This document shows positions 33,853 to 45,912 of a stretch of DNA of 64,000 bases, one piece after another. This DNA comes from Hypholoma sublateritium FD-334 SS-4 (lineage: Eukaryota > Basidiomycota > Agaricomycetes > Agaricales > Strophariaceae). Each line of letters begins with the position of its first letter. The first letter of the stretch is position 1. Both the position numbers and the translations under genes were made by a program. A model generated the notes under the pieces. The model was given only the letters and a program-made list of their open reading frames with translations. It was not told where the DNA came from and ran no database searches. Location: assembly GCA_000827495.1 (NCBI GenBank), contig KN817526.1, positions 434,001 through 498,000 of the forward strand, read 5' to 3'.

Positions 33853-35264
33853 ATGCGGAGTATGCACCGCTTCTTTTCCCTTTTTACACAGTCGTCACCG
33901 CTGCCCTCAACTATGATAGGTCCCGTCCGCACCCCCAAAAACTCGTCCTCTGAGCCTCATGCCGCTCTTGGAATTCGACGAGGCTCACGGCCGCCTCGGA
34001 CTGTAGCAAATTCAAGGCGACGGATGTCACCAAAGAGGCCCCGGCGGACGCTTCCTCAGGAGCTTATAGATCGGATTATCGATTGTCTTCGGGACCAGCA
34101 AAGGCTCCTTGCTAAGTGCGCGACTGTGTCTCGCGCATTTGTTCGCCGCTCCCAGCAGCACATCTTCGCCAAAATCATTTTATTCCCCTCGTTGGAGCAC
34201 AGATTTATGACGTTATTGGAAAACTCGCCGCATCTGATTCCCCACATCCAGGACCTATCTGTTGCAATCAGCAATCCTAGAATCCCGACCTCGCAACCAA
34301 GCCCTCTACCAAAAATTCTCCCTTTGCTCACTCAACGTAGAATCAAAAGCCTGAACATCAAGGTCTACGGCGGAGGCGCCGTTGATTGGGAAAAAGATAT
34401 TCATAAGGCCGTGCGCGATGGCCTTGCATCCGTATTCCTCGGCAATCGCCTGGAAGCTTTTATTTTACAGGACATCGAGAACTTCGACCCGCTTCTTCCC
34501 GCCCGGTGCTCCAGTCTTCGGATGCTGGTAATCGGCGGAGAGGGAAGCATGGCTCCGTTTATCGCCCGTCCCTACTATCCCTTTAGTCCACCCCCGTTAT
34601 CGGTCATGATGATTGGCACAGGTCAATATGCGTTCCAATCGTTGATGAACTGTTGCACGCCAGCATCCCCCGCATTCGCGCTGAGTAATCTGGAATGGCT
34701 CGGTCTCAGAGAATTGCCAGGGCCCGAGTGGATCGAGGCTTTTCGAAATTTGGCACAGTCGTCGTTGTCGAAGCTTAAGCACCTCGTACTTGAGCTCGAA
34801 GTCAAGCAAGGTGCGTATTTCCTTTCAATCATTACGAACATCCGACGAATCACATTTTTGACATTGTAGGGGACAATAGACTTGAGTTGAAAGATTCACC
34901 CATAGACCTTTCTCAACTAACAAGTTTGGTCTCGCTTGAGCTTAGAAATAACGTGTACGATCACGACCAGACACTGTTTAGCGAGAGGGTAGCCCCCATC
35001 CTACTAAGTCTTCCACAGCCAAGTAAGCTGGTGCAGATAACTTTACACTGCCCGGGGTACGAGTTCGCCACCTACCGGTCGCCTTCAAATGTACTGCAGT
35101 GGAAAGCTGTCGACGATGCATTGAGGCTGTCAGACAGCCCCTACTTGAAGCAGATACATTTCAAATTAGGGGCAAACATATTTCCTACCGCTCCCAATTT
35201 GCTTCCAGGAGTTAGCTCGCGTGGGGTGGTAACGAGGCTTTCGAAGATGATGCGTTCCGTCTAG
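33853..35264 (+). CDS. F-box protein
   Basis: Two exons, 33853-34810 and 34870-35264, joined across a GTGCGT...TTGTAG intron to give 450 aa. The F-box follows a basic tail: RRTLPQELIDRIIDCLRDQQ, then KCATVSRAFVRRSQQHIFAK. Leucine-rich segments fill the rest (LVSLELRNNVYD, LSKLKHLVLELEV). Probable SCF adaptor with unknown substrate. Start choice is uncertain: the ATG at 33853 gives an N-terminal tail with hydrophobic FFSLF, but a TATA-like box is too close upstream; ATGs at 33913 and 34024 (the latter just before PKRPRRTLPQEL) are alternatives that keep the whole F-box. Confidence 0.78.
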
Positions 35265-37046
35265 TATGTCATACTAAGCTCTCCACATCCACGTGTATGA
35301 CGTTGACGACTTCATTTTCGTAACAGATGCCCAATGGGTGTTTTATGTTATGGGAATGGATGCTATTTATAGAGATCTTTCGTATTGTGTGCATACATGG
35401 GATGAGAATACTAGAGCAGAAAGATCTTAATAAAGGTACCGTTAACCAGAAAAGCAGGAAGGTCGGGCGCTCGAGGTATATCCACTGAAACACGTAAGGA
35501 TTCTACGATTGCTTCCCGGGAGAATTACACCGCGTTGGAATTCTAGGCTCACATAATCTGGTCTTCGAAATAGCTTGCTATACCCGCTCTTTCAAACCAG
35601 ATAGAAGGAGGGTTAACTTTCAACCAAAGGGTGGTATATGGAGATATATACTCAGGCAGCCAATTTATTTTGCTCTTCGAGCTACAAAAAGTATCTCTTT
35701 CCTTAAAATATTAGCCACTTTTGTCCCGAGGACCCGACTGACAGGCGCCTATTCCCAGAAAAAATGTTCCACTTTTACTACTTCTAATCACATATTCTGT
35801 AAATGAAGTATGGAGCGATAGAAGGTCGAGACCAATGCGACGATCTGACAATGCGTTTAATTAATATCTATCCAGTAGGTTTAGGTAGGTCGTATATTCT
35901 TAGAAGGTAAAAGAATACCCTCCCCCTGTGCTGCGGCTAGTTTCAAGGTAGGATGGATAATATAGAAAAGAGGAATCAAACGAGGGGGATACGGCCGTGA
36001 TAAAGGCTGCGGCACACTCACTATACTTATAAAGATTCACACCGGAATCTGAAGCCTCCTTCAGTATTGTTACTGTGCAGAACGTGCCTCGCTGCGCTTC
36101 GGCATCAGATATGGGTTAGAATAAACTAATTCCCTCTTAGATTCGTGCCGTCCTTCCGATGTACTAACACCTACAGGCTTGCATATATTGTACAATAATA
36201 TACTTGCTGTGACACATTAATTGGACGCCAATGATTAATGAGCAGCGACTGCTTTAATCAAATGTGATTCCAAATGAATGAAATGGCTATAGACGTTTCG
36301 GGCCGTCATACCACAGGAGAAAGTTTACTAGTTTTGTGTACGGTGGGAGCCGGATTACAGATATGCGCGTCTAGCGAAGTTGGGGTGGGAGTGGTTGACG
36401 GAGTGTGGCAAGATGATGTATTTTGTTTGGAAACACGAGGACGCGACAAGACACGGCGCTACTTGTTATAGTAAGGCCCAGGATAGATATGAAACGTGAA
36501 GGTGAGCAGCTATATTTTAGGTCCACCCCTACTGACACACTTAGTATATACTTGATTCTCAGAATACACGATGGCGTCTTTGATCATGTAAGTCACTGTA
36601 TCAAGCCACCGCCGCGAAAACAATGCAAAGAGTAGTTTGAAATACTGTAAGCTACGTAGATTATCATCCACTTGTAGTACACACTGTTATTTATATCTGG
36701 AACCGCTGCTTCAAAGCCGATTCGTCTGCAATTCGTTCAAGGCTCCAGGGACCCGCTTGGGGTCAAAGCTAATTATAGAACACGTAGTAATAAACACGAC
36801 CACGTGCTGGCATCGTGATCGGTCATGAGGATGTTTTTGGTCAAGTTTGCATTTTGTCCGTCTCCAACTCTCGACTCTTGCCGGCTCTTGCGTCTCCAAT
36901 CTCCACCATCCTTCGAGTCTATCCGTCAACATACATTCCCAGACCTCTTTTCAGCTAGAATTCTATAATCTGGCTCTATCCACTTCTCTGGTTAGGTCAG
37001 ATATCTAAACCTCGCGAAACTTGCGAGAATATCTGAATCGGCAACG
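35265..37046. other. AT-rich intergenic region
   Basis: No gene recognised over 1.8 kb. Composition is AT-rich with many stops in all frames, as in decayed repeats, but I found no terminal repeats or conserved motif. Confidence 0.35.
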
Positions 37047-37838
37047 ATGTTTCTTCGAGCCAGAACATCTCATATGCATCCAAAGACGATCCTTCGAAGG
37101 ATACCCCCGACGCGCTCCTTGTGCACGGTTGATCTGCGCTCTTCAAAAACGAGTACTGTTGAACGAGGGAATGCATTCGAAGAGCGTTCATTGCAGCTTC
37201 TAGAGCAGACAATGTCGATGTCTTTAAGGCGTGTGGGTGGCAAAGAGGATGGAGGGATCGACCTTTTGGGGTGGTGGTGGCTACCTCACGATGTTTTCGC
37301 GGGACAGTCGACGGAAACACCTCTTGAAAACCGACGTCGTATTCGGGTGGTTGGCCAGTGCAAAGCGGAGAAGAAGAAAATGGGTCCTAACTACGTTCGC
37401 GAACTTGAAGGGGTCGTCTTTCGTCTTCTGGCGACGTCTTCTGATGATACTATGACTCCCCCATTACAGTCACAGATATCTACGTCTCCTGTTGTCGCTC
37501 TTCTCATCTCACAATCGGCATTCACGAAGTCGACACTCATTCGTGCACATTCCTCCCCTATACCCTTCTGCCTGCTCCATCTACCTCCGGTCCAGGATGC
37601 ATTGCATTCAAATGTGCCAGATGTTCATGTTGCTGAGAGTGTGCCGGTGCCTGTTGGGCACTTGGGCTCCGCTCTGTGCAATCCCGCGCTTAATGGAATC
37701 CAAGGACTGCTTAAAGGTCAGATGGAAGTCCGTTGGGAAAGACATCACATGGGCTACAGCGGACGGCCTGCGTTATGGTGGAACGCTGAAAAACTGCATA
37801 GTCGTATATCGCGGACGGACTTGGACATGTCGGAGTGA
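37047..37838 (+). CDS. Rrg7-like mitochondrial protein with restriction-endonuclease-type fold
   Basis: Intronless, 263 aa. The N-terminus MFLRARTSHMHPKTILRRIP is basic and fits a mitochondrial presequence. The core carries PD-(D/E)XK-type motifs: glutamate in ERGNAFEERSLQLL, aspartate in GGKEDGGIDLLGWW, and the Q-x-K strand VVGQCKAEKKKMGPNYVREL. This combination is what I know from the fungal Rrg7 family (yeast 'required for respiratory growth' 7), whose biochemical role is not settled. A later VVALLISQSAFTKSTLI strand also fits. The catalytic residues look intact, so nuclease activity is possible but not shown. The start at 37047 is the first ATG after stops. Confidence 0.75.
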   Translation: MFLRARTSHMHPKTILRRIPPTRSLCTVDLRSSKTSTVERGNAFEERSLQLLEQTMSMSLRRVGGKEDGGIDLLGWWWLPHDVFAGQSTETPLENRRRIRVVGQCKAEKKKMGPNYVRELEGVVFRLLATSSDDTMTPPLQSQISTSPVVALLISQSAFTKSTLIRAHSSPIPFCLLHLPPVQDALHSNVPDVHVAESVPVPVGHLGSALCNPALNGIQGLLKGQMEVRWERHHMGYSGRPALWWNAEKLHSRISRTDLDMSE

Positions 37839-38229
37839 GGTCTGAGGTTCTCGGGAGAGCCAATCTCTAATATTTTTCCTTTGGGCGATCGCCAGGCACA
37901 TCATGCAGGGCGGCGTCGAGGATGTCTCCGACTTCGAAAGTTGATATCAATCCATGCATTGCGGCTGCCGGTGCCAAAGAAAAACTACTCGATCTCCGAG
38001 ACTTGCCACGGTTTCTTGGTTCTACACGAACCTAAATATCCACGAAATCCGAGCTTTGGAAACGTCGCTATCCACTCTGTGAGTTAGCCGCGAAAACATC
38101 ACGCGAAGTAAGCGTACTTTCCATTCATTATGTATTGAGTACATGCATGATACATACAGCAAGTATTTTATCTGGTGTACATACTTAAAAGTTACTATAA
38201 TGTAGTCGGCCAATAAATGGGAAATACAT
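37839..38229. other. Intergenic between convergent genes
   Basis: 3' flanks of the Rrg7-like and G-alpha-like genes. Nothing recognised. Confidence 0.4.
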
Positions 38230-40630
38230 TCAGGACATGAGATTTGTCTTGACAAGATTCTGTCGCATAAGCATGTCTTTGACTAAGAAACACATGTGCG
38301 TGATGGCGTTAGGGGACCATCTACGAATCCGCAGACAAAAACTCACGATTAGATAGAATGTATTTGGTAGATGCTGTATCCTGTAACTTCGGTGAGAAAG
38401 CAAGGATATATGTGCTACCAAGCAAGCACTAACCGTAACTGTGGTGAAGTGACAGTAAAACACTCGGGGGGATGACGATGCTTCTTGCATTATACCACCT
38501 AATAGCGGAGAATACAAAATCAGCAAGGGGACTTACGCTGCGTGAGCGTGAGGGCCGCTGTTACATACCGAACTTCCTTTTTAAATCTGTCACGAATAAC
38601 GGTGAGTGTAGATAAAGCAGTCAAGGATTATAGCGGCGTACATGCGGTGGCAGTATCCACGTCATTTGCTCGCTCAGCATATGATACGACAAAGTCCTTG
38701 AATTTAATTCCGGAGGCTAGTTTTGTGCGAAAGATGTCAATCTTGTTCAAGAATAGTATAATATTGGTATTCTTGAGAAGTTGATTTGTCACAATCATTG
38801 TCCATAACTTGATGGAGTCTTCCTACCGTTGAATCTTGGGTAAGTATGAGGTGTGGACTAACTGAAAAAAAAGACCAACTAATCTGTTAATACGATGGTC
38901 CTCTTCGAGCGTCTGGTCAAACCCGCTGTTCATGGGAACGAGACTCCTAGTCAGTCATCTAATATTGAGCTCGGGACCATACTGCGTACCTAATTGGGGC
39001 CAAGAATATGATGGCGTCCATATCGTCGAAGAAGGGTGCCCAAGCAGCTGCATCAGAGACAGCGTATCAGTTTGACTTCTCTTCCATGACAAAGTGACCA
39101 CTCTTACGACGCTATCAGCCAAAATTAGCGCGATCCTAGGACAAATGTCGACACCGCACTAACCTGTGATCTATGCCCTCCCACATCGTATACCTTCCAA
39201 TCTCTGACAGCGCCGCCTATAGGATTATGTGAACGAAGATAAGAGCTTTTTAGAGCGACCCACGTTGGAATATACCCACTTGTAGAGATCTTAAATCGGT
39301 GCTCACTAACCCCTAGCAATCATTATTGGTGGTTGGTGGAGAAAAAAGTTGCGTTATTAGCTACCAAGTGTCTTGAGACGTGCACGGAGTATGTCATCTG
39401 TAGTTACGCATTCGAGTGCAATCAGCTAGGGATACTATGGTAATCAGGATGACACATACCGTCAGTTGGAACGTAACGAGCTCCTGCGACTCTACTTATC
39501 GAGTCCAGGAAGCTAAGTTCCGTAATATCAGCATATAGTCAAAGAGATTGGCACATAGTACGTACTACCCGTTGAGATCGTCAGGCTTGATTTTTTGCTT
39601 GACAAGGAGCTGCTTGACTCCCGGACTATCCCATAGCTGTTGCATGTCTTTCATGCACTGGTTCAGAATTGGCCATGGGTCTTCAGGATCCTCCCAGTCT
39701 ATCCCATCGGCGCTATCAAAGCTACTCCGTTCTTCAGATCTAATCAGTCTGTTGAAGGCGTTTTTCCAAGGTATAGTGGAGTTAATTGCTATTTCCTTTA
39801 GTCCTTGCTTCGAAGAATTGTACATCGCGCGACTTGTCTGATCAGTTTGTGTCGGCATAAGCTCCGAGCCACCCCCCGTGAGCCGTCGTATCAAGGTGTT
39901 TTCTACCTCCAGCAGAGGTGCCAGTCGGGCTTTTATCTCAAGGAGGTCCAGTGTAAGATAAGTGGGCCCCTTCTTCGCCCCTTGAGCAGATAAGTGCTCG
40001 TGTTCATACTTCTGGGCGCGATCCATAGCGTCAAGAATAATCTGGATGGACTGCACGACGTTTAACTGAATGACAGCCCTCCACGAGGCTCTCTCGGCGC
40101 GAAAAGCCTATCTCAATAAGTTGGCGCTTTATTAATCGATGAGAGACAGCCTTGACAAGACGTACCTTCGGGTCGTACATCAACTGAAAGTCTACAGTCA
40201 GAGATTTCACTGGTCGTCAGCAGGATGACACAAGTTCAGGCGCGTAATATGCCTACTCTTCAACGTCGTCGATTTTCCTATGTTATCGGAAGTGAGTGAA
40301 GAAAGGGTTTCTTTAGTCATTGAATATAGTTTCAACTCACCTGATTCACTTTGACCTACGTCAGGCAGAAAGTTATTGCGGGCATCAGTTTGGGATGCAG
40401 TCCTAAACCAGAGGGCTCGCACCGAGAAGGAGAATTTTGATAGGCTTTGGCCCTTTACGCTCAGCAACTCGCGCCTTCTCCAACTCTTCGTCTATCCTAT
40501 CCGATATTTCCTTAGCCCGTTGTTCCATGGCCATGCGTGCACGTAGTTCATCTATCGTTTCAAAAGCTGGTGGGCGCAACGAGAGCGGGTCGCCGTCGTC
40601 AGGCGAAAGGCTCATAACTGGGGCTTGCAT
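38230..40630 (-). CDS. Atypical heterotrimeric G-protein alpha subunit
   Basis: GTP-binding signalling protein of 479 aa. Seventeen exons fit: 40630-40423, 40355-40341, 40278-40258, 40191-40166, 40107-39569, 39512-39460, 39397-39365, 39313-39281, 39216-39164, 39111-39108, 39047-38990, 38925-38880, 38822-38642, 38586-38569, 38498-38434, 38380-38347 and 38282-38230 (1440 nt). Motifs: P-loop GQSESGKSTTLK, linker to switch I RLKTLGVSEHRFKI, switch II DVGGHRSQ, FFDDMDAIIFLAPIS, FDQTLEEDHRINRLEDS, NKID base-recognition motif, FYCHFTTVTDT (usual TCAT altered) and C-terminal helix MLMRQNLVKTNLMS. The switch II glutamine needed for GTP hydrolysis is histidine, and an acidic/Trp-rich insertion (DWEDPEDPWP) lies in the helical domain. 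The N-terminus lacks a clear MGxxxS myristoylation site. It belongs to the divergent G-alpha group amplified in mushrooms, and no receptor gene is nearby. Confidence 0.88.
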
Positions 40631-43387
40631 TATATTTCGTCAGTCTCGAAATGACCGTTCGCCCGCAGAAGGTGAATAGAAAAAGAGAAAGAAAGGATCA
40701 ACGACGTCGAATGGACATGAGAGAGAGAGCTTATAAAATTAGGCATGTAACATAATTCCCAGATCAAAGCCTACACCTGGCACCAGGCGTACACGATCAA
40801 AGATGTTCAGGGAGAGGTTCGAAATTTGATCAAAGCAGCAGTCATTGAAGACTCCATGGAGATCACTTGTTCGGGCCGTATTAGGCAAAGATGCCGGCTG
40901 AAAAGACCGTCGGCACGGTAGCGGGACAAAAGGTTCGACTCACCTGCAAGACCGTCAGTCTGTTAACCAGTCAAACGATTGCAATATAAACACAAGCCAT
41001 ATAAGATTAAGAATATGATACAGATGACTTATAGGCGTTTTATTAAGTGTAGAGCTCATTTTTTTCGGAGATCTTTTGATTCAATATGGGTAACTGGCAT
41101 GGATCCTTCAATTCATTAGACCTATAGACTCCGAATTGAGCTGCGATGCGAGGATGTTCCCTGTCTACATGCACACAATTTTTCTGCTTGTGCTAAAGCG
41201 CCGGCGCTGTGCTGCATAGACTGGGAAGTTCAATGCAAGCTTACTATCGTAGATCCTCATCTTCATTCCCAAAGGTTTATTCTTTCTTTGCTATGTATAT
41301 CAGTTTTATCACTCACGTTTCATAGCTCCGTCCACTTCTATCTATGCATGTCACCAACAATTATTGCTATGCAGTGCTGCGATGTGCTACAACCGTTCGA
41401 GGCTCTCAACGACCCAACGGGATGAAGAATCTTATCAGAATCTATTAATAGATATATTGTCTCCACCACGTCCCCAGTGCGTATATCCCCTTGGGTTTGA
41501 ATCTGAGTGCACCCCTCCAGAAGACGGTAACGGTGGCTGGGAAGGTATGTCAGCGTTATATCTTACCATAGAAGATGGTAAAAGTCTAGAAGACCACACA
41601 CAATGCGTCTAGCGGTCTACTAGCTCTATGTAGTCGGATTTCATACCTCATGATCTTGACATATACTTTACCCAACACCGCAAAAACCATGGAGGAACCC
41701 CGAATAAACCGATCGTCGCGCTTGTCAGAAGCGAACGACGCTGCGCGCTGATGGAGATTCGAATTAAACAGCCTGCTTTACCTACAAGTACTACTTTTGC
41801 GGCACAGTCTACAATCATATTTTGTATTATTATAACGCATAGTCTATGAAATGTCTACCCACGTTAGCATCCAAAATGTAGACAATCAACGTGGCTTGCC
41901 GTCTAAAACTTCACTTGGTTTACAAATGCTTACCTTAAAATCTCAAGGTTCTCAGCCTTGACAACAGGCCATCATTTCCCACTTGCAATGCCTGTTATTT
42001 TGAGCAACCTTCGAATTTTAAATATCCAGAAAAAAATTGCTACGGATCTTTCGATACAGGTGTGTGAAGCCATCAGCCGCCAGAGATCTTGTCGCTCTTT
42101 TCGTCTTCTTTCTATTATTCCCTTTCTTGTGCAAATACATGACAAGGTAGCGAAGTGTGTCTGTGCAGGTGAGGCGCTGGCGATGAAGAGACCTTATTTT
42201 TATATGAGCTGGATCAAGACCGACGGCCACCTGCCGCTGGTCAGTACTCAGTACTCAGTGGTCGTAGTACTTCGTACTATACCAGGTACACCGAATGAAC
42301 GCTCAATAACACCGACCTCACGGTTCGCTTTTTCCGTTCATGACAGCATCGATACGAGCATTATCGAGGACGTTTGCAGCTGGATTGAGTAGCAGAGCTA
42401 ACATGAAACCTATCAATGGGGTCCGAAGAACTACTGGGCGGTCATTAGGCGTTTCCGCCGCTGTCAAATCAAGAAATCTTTTTTTCGATGTTACTTATTC
42501 ACGAGCTCTGGCAATGTCAGTAGCCTAGAATGTAGATTAATCTAAGTGAGATTATACGCGCAACGTTATTTTGCTGCGAGATCCATCACAAGTATATTTT
42601 TTTTCCAAGCTTTTCTGCGAGCATCCGTATGTTGTGCAGTGGGACACGCATCTGTCAAAATGGTGCGAAATGAGTGCTGTGTCGCTTCTACCGAGGCCCA
42701 TAAGTACAATGTATACCAAGTCATCAAAATGAAAAGTATTCTATTGCGACTGATAATCAAACAAGATAAGATCTGTCATCATAACGCAATCAGGAAGCGG
42801 CAGTACCATGGTGGGATGGAAGTTACATATTATCTATACTAGGCTCTAGCTAGATTGTTGAAGATCGTTGTGTTCAAGTTGTTGGTTATACATACCTATT
42901 GTAGTACAGAAATGATGAATCTGTACTAATAGACTCAGGCTTGTACTACTTCTCTTAAAGACCACCAATGCCAGTCCATATGGCAAGATAGTACGGCTGT
43001 CCAACTAAAATCTACATTCGCGTGCACCCTCCTCTCAGCTCCTCTCCCAGCCCCCACTAGAGCTCCGACTCTGTAAAGTTGTACGATCCATGCATGTTTC
43101 GGAGCTGATGCGTCTTCGCGATCCAGTGGCACTGACACGCCGCGGTGCTGTGCTGTTGCTCCACCATCATGGTTTCTTCACGACATCATACCACAGCCAT
43201 GTCAGCGCTATAAAGCCATTTTTTATCAAATATTCAAACACCCATAAAATTCAGTGGTGAAGGGCTAGAAAGTACCTAAATACCCTGATCTTTGTCTCTA
43301 GTCCTACTGTTTTTATTACTAAGTCCTGTAAATACTTGTGCCAATTGTATACATCCAATGTTCAAGATTTAAGGTTAATCAAGGCTT
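40631..43387. other. Gene-poor region
   Basis: Open frames such as 41364-41612 and 41958-42392 have no motif and no supporting splice pattern. Composition is AT-rich. No RNA gene or terminal repeat recognised. Confidence 0.35.
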
Positions 43388-43520
43388 GGTTATAGTTGGT
43401 AACTACTTGGTAACACTTGGTAACTGCTTGGTAATGACTTGGTAACAACTTGGTTTTTGTTGGTGAGGACTTGGTTTTTTGTTGGTGAGGACTTGGTTTT
43501 TGTTTGTGAAGTATTGGTAC
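43388..43520 (+). repeat. Minisatellite-like TTGGT array, left
   Basis: About nine imperfect units built on ACTTGGTAAC, then on GGTTTTTGTTGGTGAGGACTT, in the plus orientation. A similar motif in the opposite orientation occurs at about 45830-45912. Confidence 0.6.
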
Positions 43521-45829
43521 GAGATTTCTGCGCTTTCAGTTAAGTCACTTCAATTCACTATCTACTAATCTAGAGTGGACCGGATGCCGCACGGCCAGAA
43601 CACGCTCGTGCTCGTCGAATCGGCCTTCCAGGCCGAGTTGCCTCTTGCCACCGCGGCAGTGGCGCGAGCCGGACTTGTTCAGCCTCAGGATTGTGTAAAG
43701 TACGCTGTAATTTATATTTAAAATGTAAAAGTCTGTTAAATGAAATAAAGAGTGAATATATACAAAAATATAAGTACAAAATAAATTTGGCACAGTATAT
43801 GGTCATGAACACCCGCTCTCCGAGCCGCCGCATTCGATGAAGAAACAATTCCCGCGCCTCTCGCCGCATTCTCACGACACCCGACGCATTGCACTACCGC
43901 CAGTACATGTTTCTCGCGGTTTCTTGCCCATTTACTCCACTTTAGAACATTTATACATTAATCAGTTCCCACCGAATATCCTCCATGATTACATTTTCAA
44001 TGCGCTCATCAGTTCGCCGATGCGCGACAATTTGTTGTCGTTATTTTTAGGCGCCCGCATACATCCCCGCAGCGCCTCGTCCTTGTCTCATTTATTTTAT
44101 TTCACATTTCTTTCGGATTTACACCCAGGTACATATTCTCTATTTTCTTTTGAACTTGCGCATACCCATAATCTGAAAAATGGGTAATAAAGCACTATCA
44201 AATTCCAATGTGCAACAGATACAAAAATTGTGAAGGTACGGCAGCCTTACTGAGGGGAAACGAGAAAAGAAAGGACAAAGATATCGGTAACTCGGAGAGT
44301 CGGTAGCGTCCGTACATTCTACGTAGCGTACATATTTATACTAGCGTATCGAGACAGCGGAGCGGTGTACTAAAAATGCGGAGATGTGGAGGCACGGCGT
44401 ATCATGGAGGCGCGTCGTGCGTGCGCGCGGATAATCACGCGTGATGTGTAGAGGACGAGTGACGGGCGCTTAAAGGCGTGCGTGTTGTAAACTGGCGTCG
44501 ACCAGGCTTACAAATTGCAGATAAGTACACTGGATTATGCATCGAAGTTTTGTCTTACCTCTCGTTCGTGTTCTTTCTCTCATAACTGTTACATTATATT
44601 GTCGTTTACTTCCCAGAGTGGCTCAAAGCTAGCCTAATGGCTTACACTCTCGTTGTCTTAATTCCTAATTGACTAGAAGCTGTGTAAGAACGCCTTTGCA
44701 CCCCACGCACCCGTCATCCAGCTCTTGCGTGCATTGTTTGTCCTGTTTTCTTGTCATTTTTCTTTGCTTATTTTTTTGGCCGCCATTCTCACATGTAAGA
44801 TACTCAGTAGCACATCAGCGGGAACCTACATTTATTTCCTTGATAACTGGCGGCACTGGTGAAATGCTAAATGCGCTGGCCAGTTGATTGCAGAGGACAT
44901 TGACAGAGGGATTTATTTTTCTATGTAAAAATCATGTCAAATAAAATAAAATGTGCGGGGAAACACGCAGTAATGTAGGTGCGATGCGTTGCGGGAACAC
45001 CGTCTTCGTCAAATTCTGCGGACGTCGAGAGCACGAGGTCAGCGGGCAGCGCCGGCTGCGCTACTTGCTGTGCACCTGAGCGTGCAGATATTAGCAGCGA
45101 AGTAGCGGGAAAGGGGACGACACATGTACCATTGGGTGTGCGCAAGCCCGGAGAGCGCGCGCGACGGAACGGGGAGCCTTATGTACTGTCTGCCAGACTC
45201 TACAGAATTTCTCGACGCGCGGGAAATTCCTCGAGCGCTTAGGCAATGCTGCTCTGTGGGCCGTTCACATGCGCGTGCAGAGTTACGCAGCGACATCACA
45301 GCGTTCATATATTTTATTCCACATTCATATCGCAATCATTTTATGCAATATGCCCTCTCTTTATATTTAAATATAAAAACTATAGTAAACAAATTGGGTA
45401 TAAAAAAACTGTAGGAATATATGTAGGTATAAAACAGAAATGAGCATGTGCGAGATGTGTCTGGGAAGTTTATGGGAAGGCGGCGAGAGTCACAGGGGTG
45501 CTGTTTTTCCAGAAATTTGTGAGTGGCAAGAGCACGGGCCCAGCACACCCTGCACTGGTGTGCGCAATTGCTATCATTGAAAGCGCCCGTGGCCCGTCTC
45601 CCTCTCGAGCCTGCGCCAGTGCACCTGCGGCCATCACCGTGCGTTCAGCCGCATTCGGATCAGCCGCGTGATCCGGTGAGCCGGCCGGCGCGCGTCCTGG
45701 CACCAAAGCGCGTTCCGAGTCGCGCGAGGTCGCCGCTGCCGATGGACTAGCGGAAAGATGCCATAGTATATCTACAGTGTACACCGGTGACCCTCAGTCT
45801 TCTAACATTACAGTAAAACCATACCAGAA
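43521..45829. other. Repeat-flanked segment without a clear gene
   Basis: AT-rich DNA with GC-rich islands at about 43580-43690, 44980-45250 and 45540-45750. These islands have open frames with protein-like composition but no recognised family. It lies between two opposed TTGGT/ACCAA arrays and may be one large decayed mobile element. Confidence 0.35.
43900..44120 (+). pseudogene. Possible F-box/LRR gene fragment
   Basis: One frame reads GFLPIYSTLEHLYINQFPPN and continues LISSPMRDNLLSLFLGA, resembling the conserved PxxSTLEHLYI segment near the end of agaricomycete F-box proteins. No F-box or start is present and the flanks are AT-rich, so it is at best a captured or decayed fragment. Weak call. 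Confidence 0.25.
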
Positions 45830-45912
45830 CCAGGTGCAAACCAAGTACACACCAACCCAACACCAACCCAACCAAAAATAAACCAAGTCTGGACTAAGTC
45901 AAACCAAGACNC
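45830..45912 (-). repeat. Minisatellite-like ACCAA array, right
   Basis: Repeated ACCAAG, ACCAACCCAAC and AAACCAAGTC units, i.e. the left array's motif on the opposite strand. Ambiguous bases begin at 45911 and recur to 45958, pointing to assembly trouble in a repeat. Confidence 0.55.

Noticed and set aside
41364..41612. Possible mating-pheromone precursor ending in a Cys near the C-terminus
   Set aside because: The ending TQCV is not a CaaX box and no pheromone receptor or typical precursor features are nearby.
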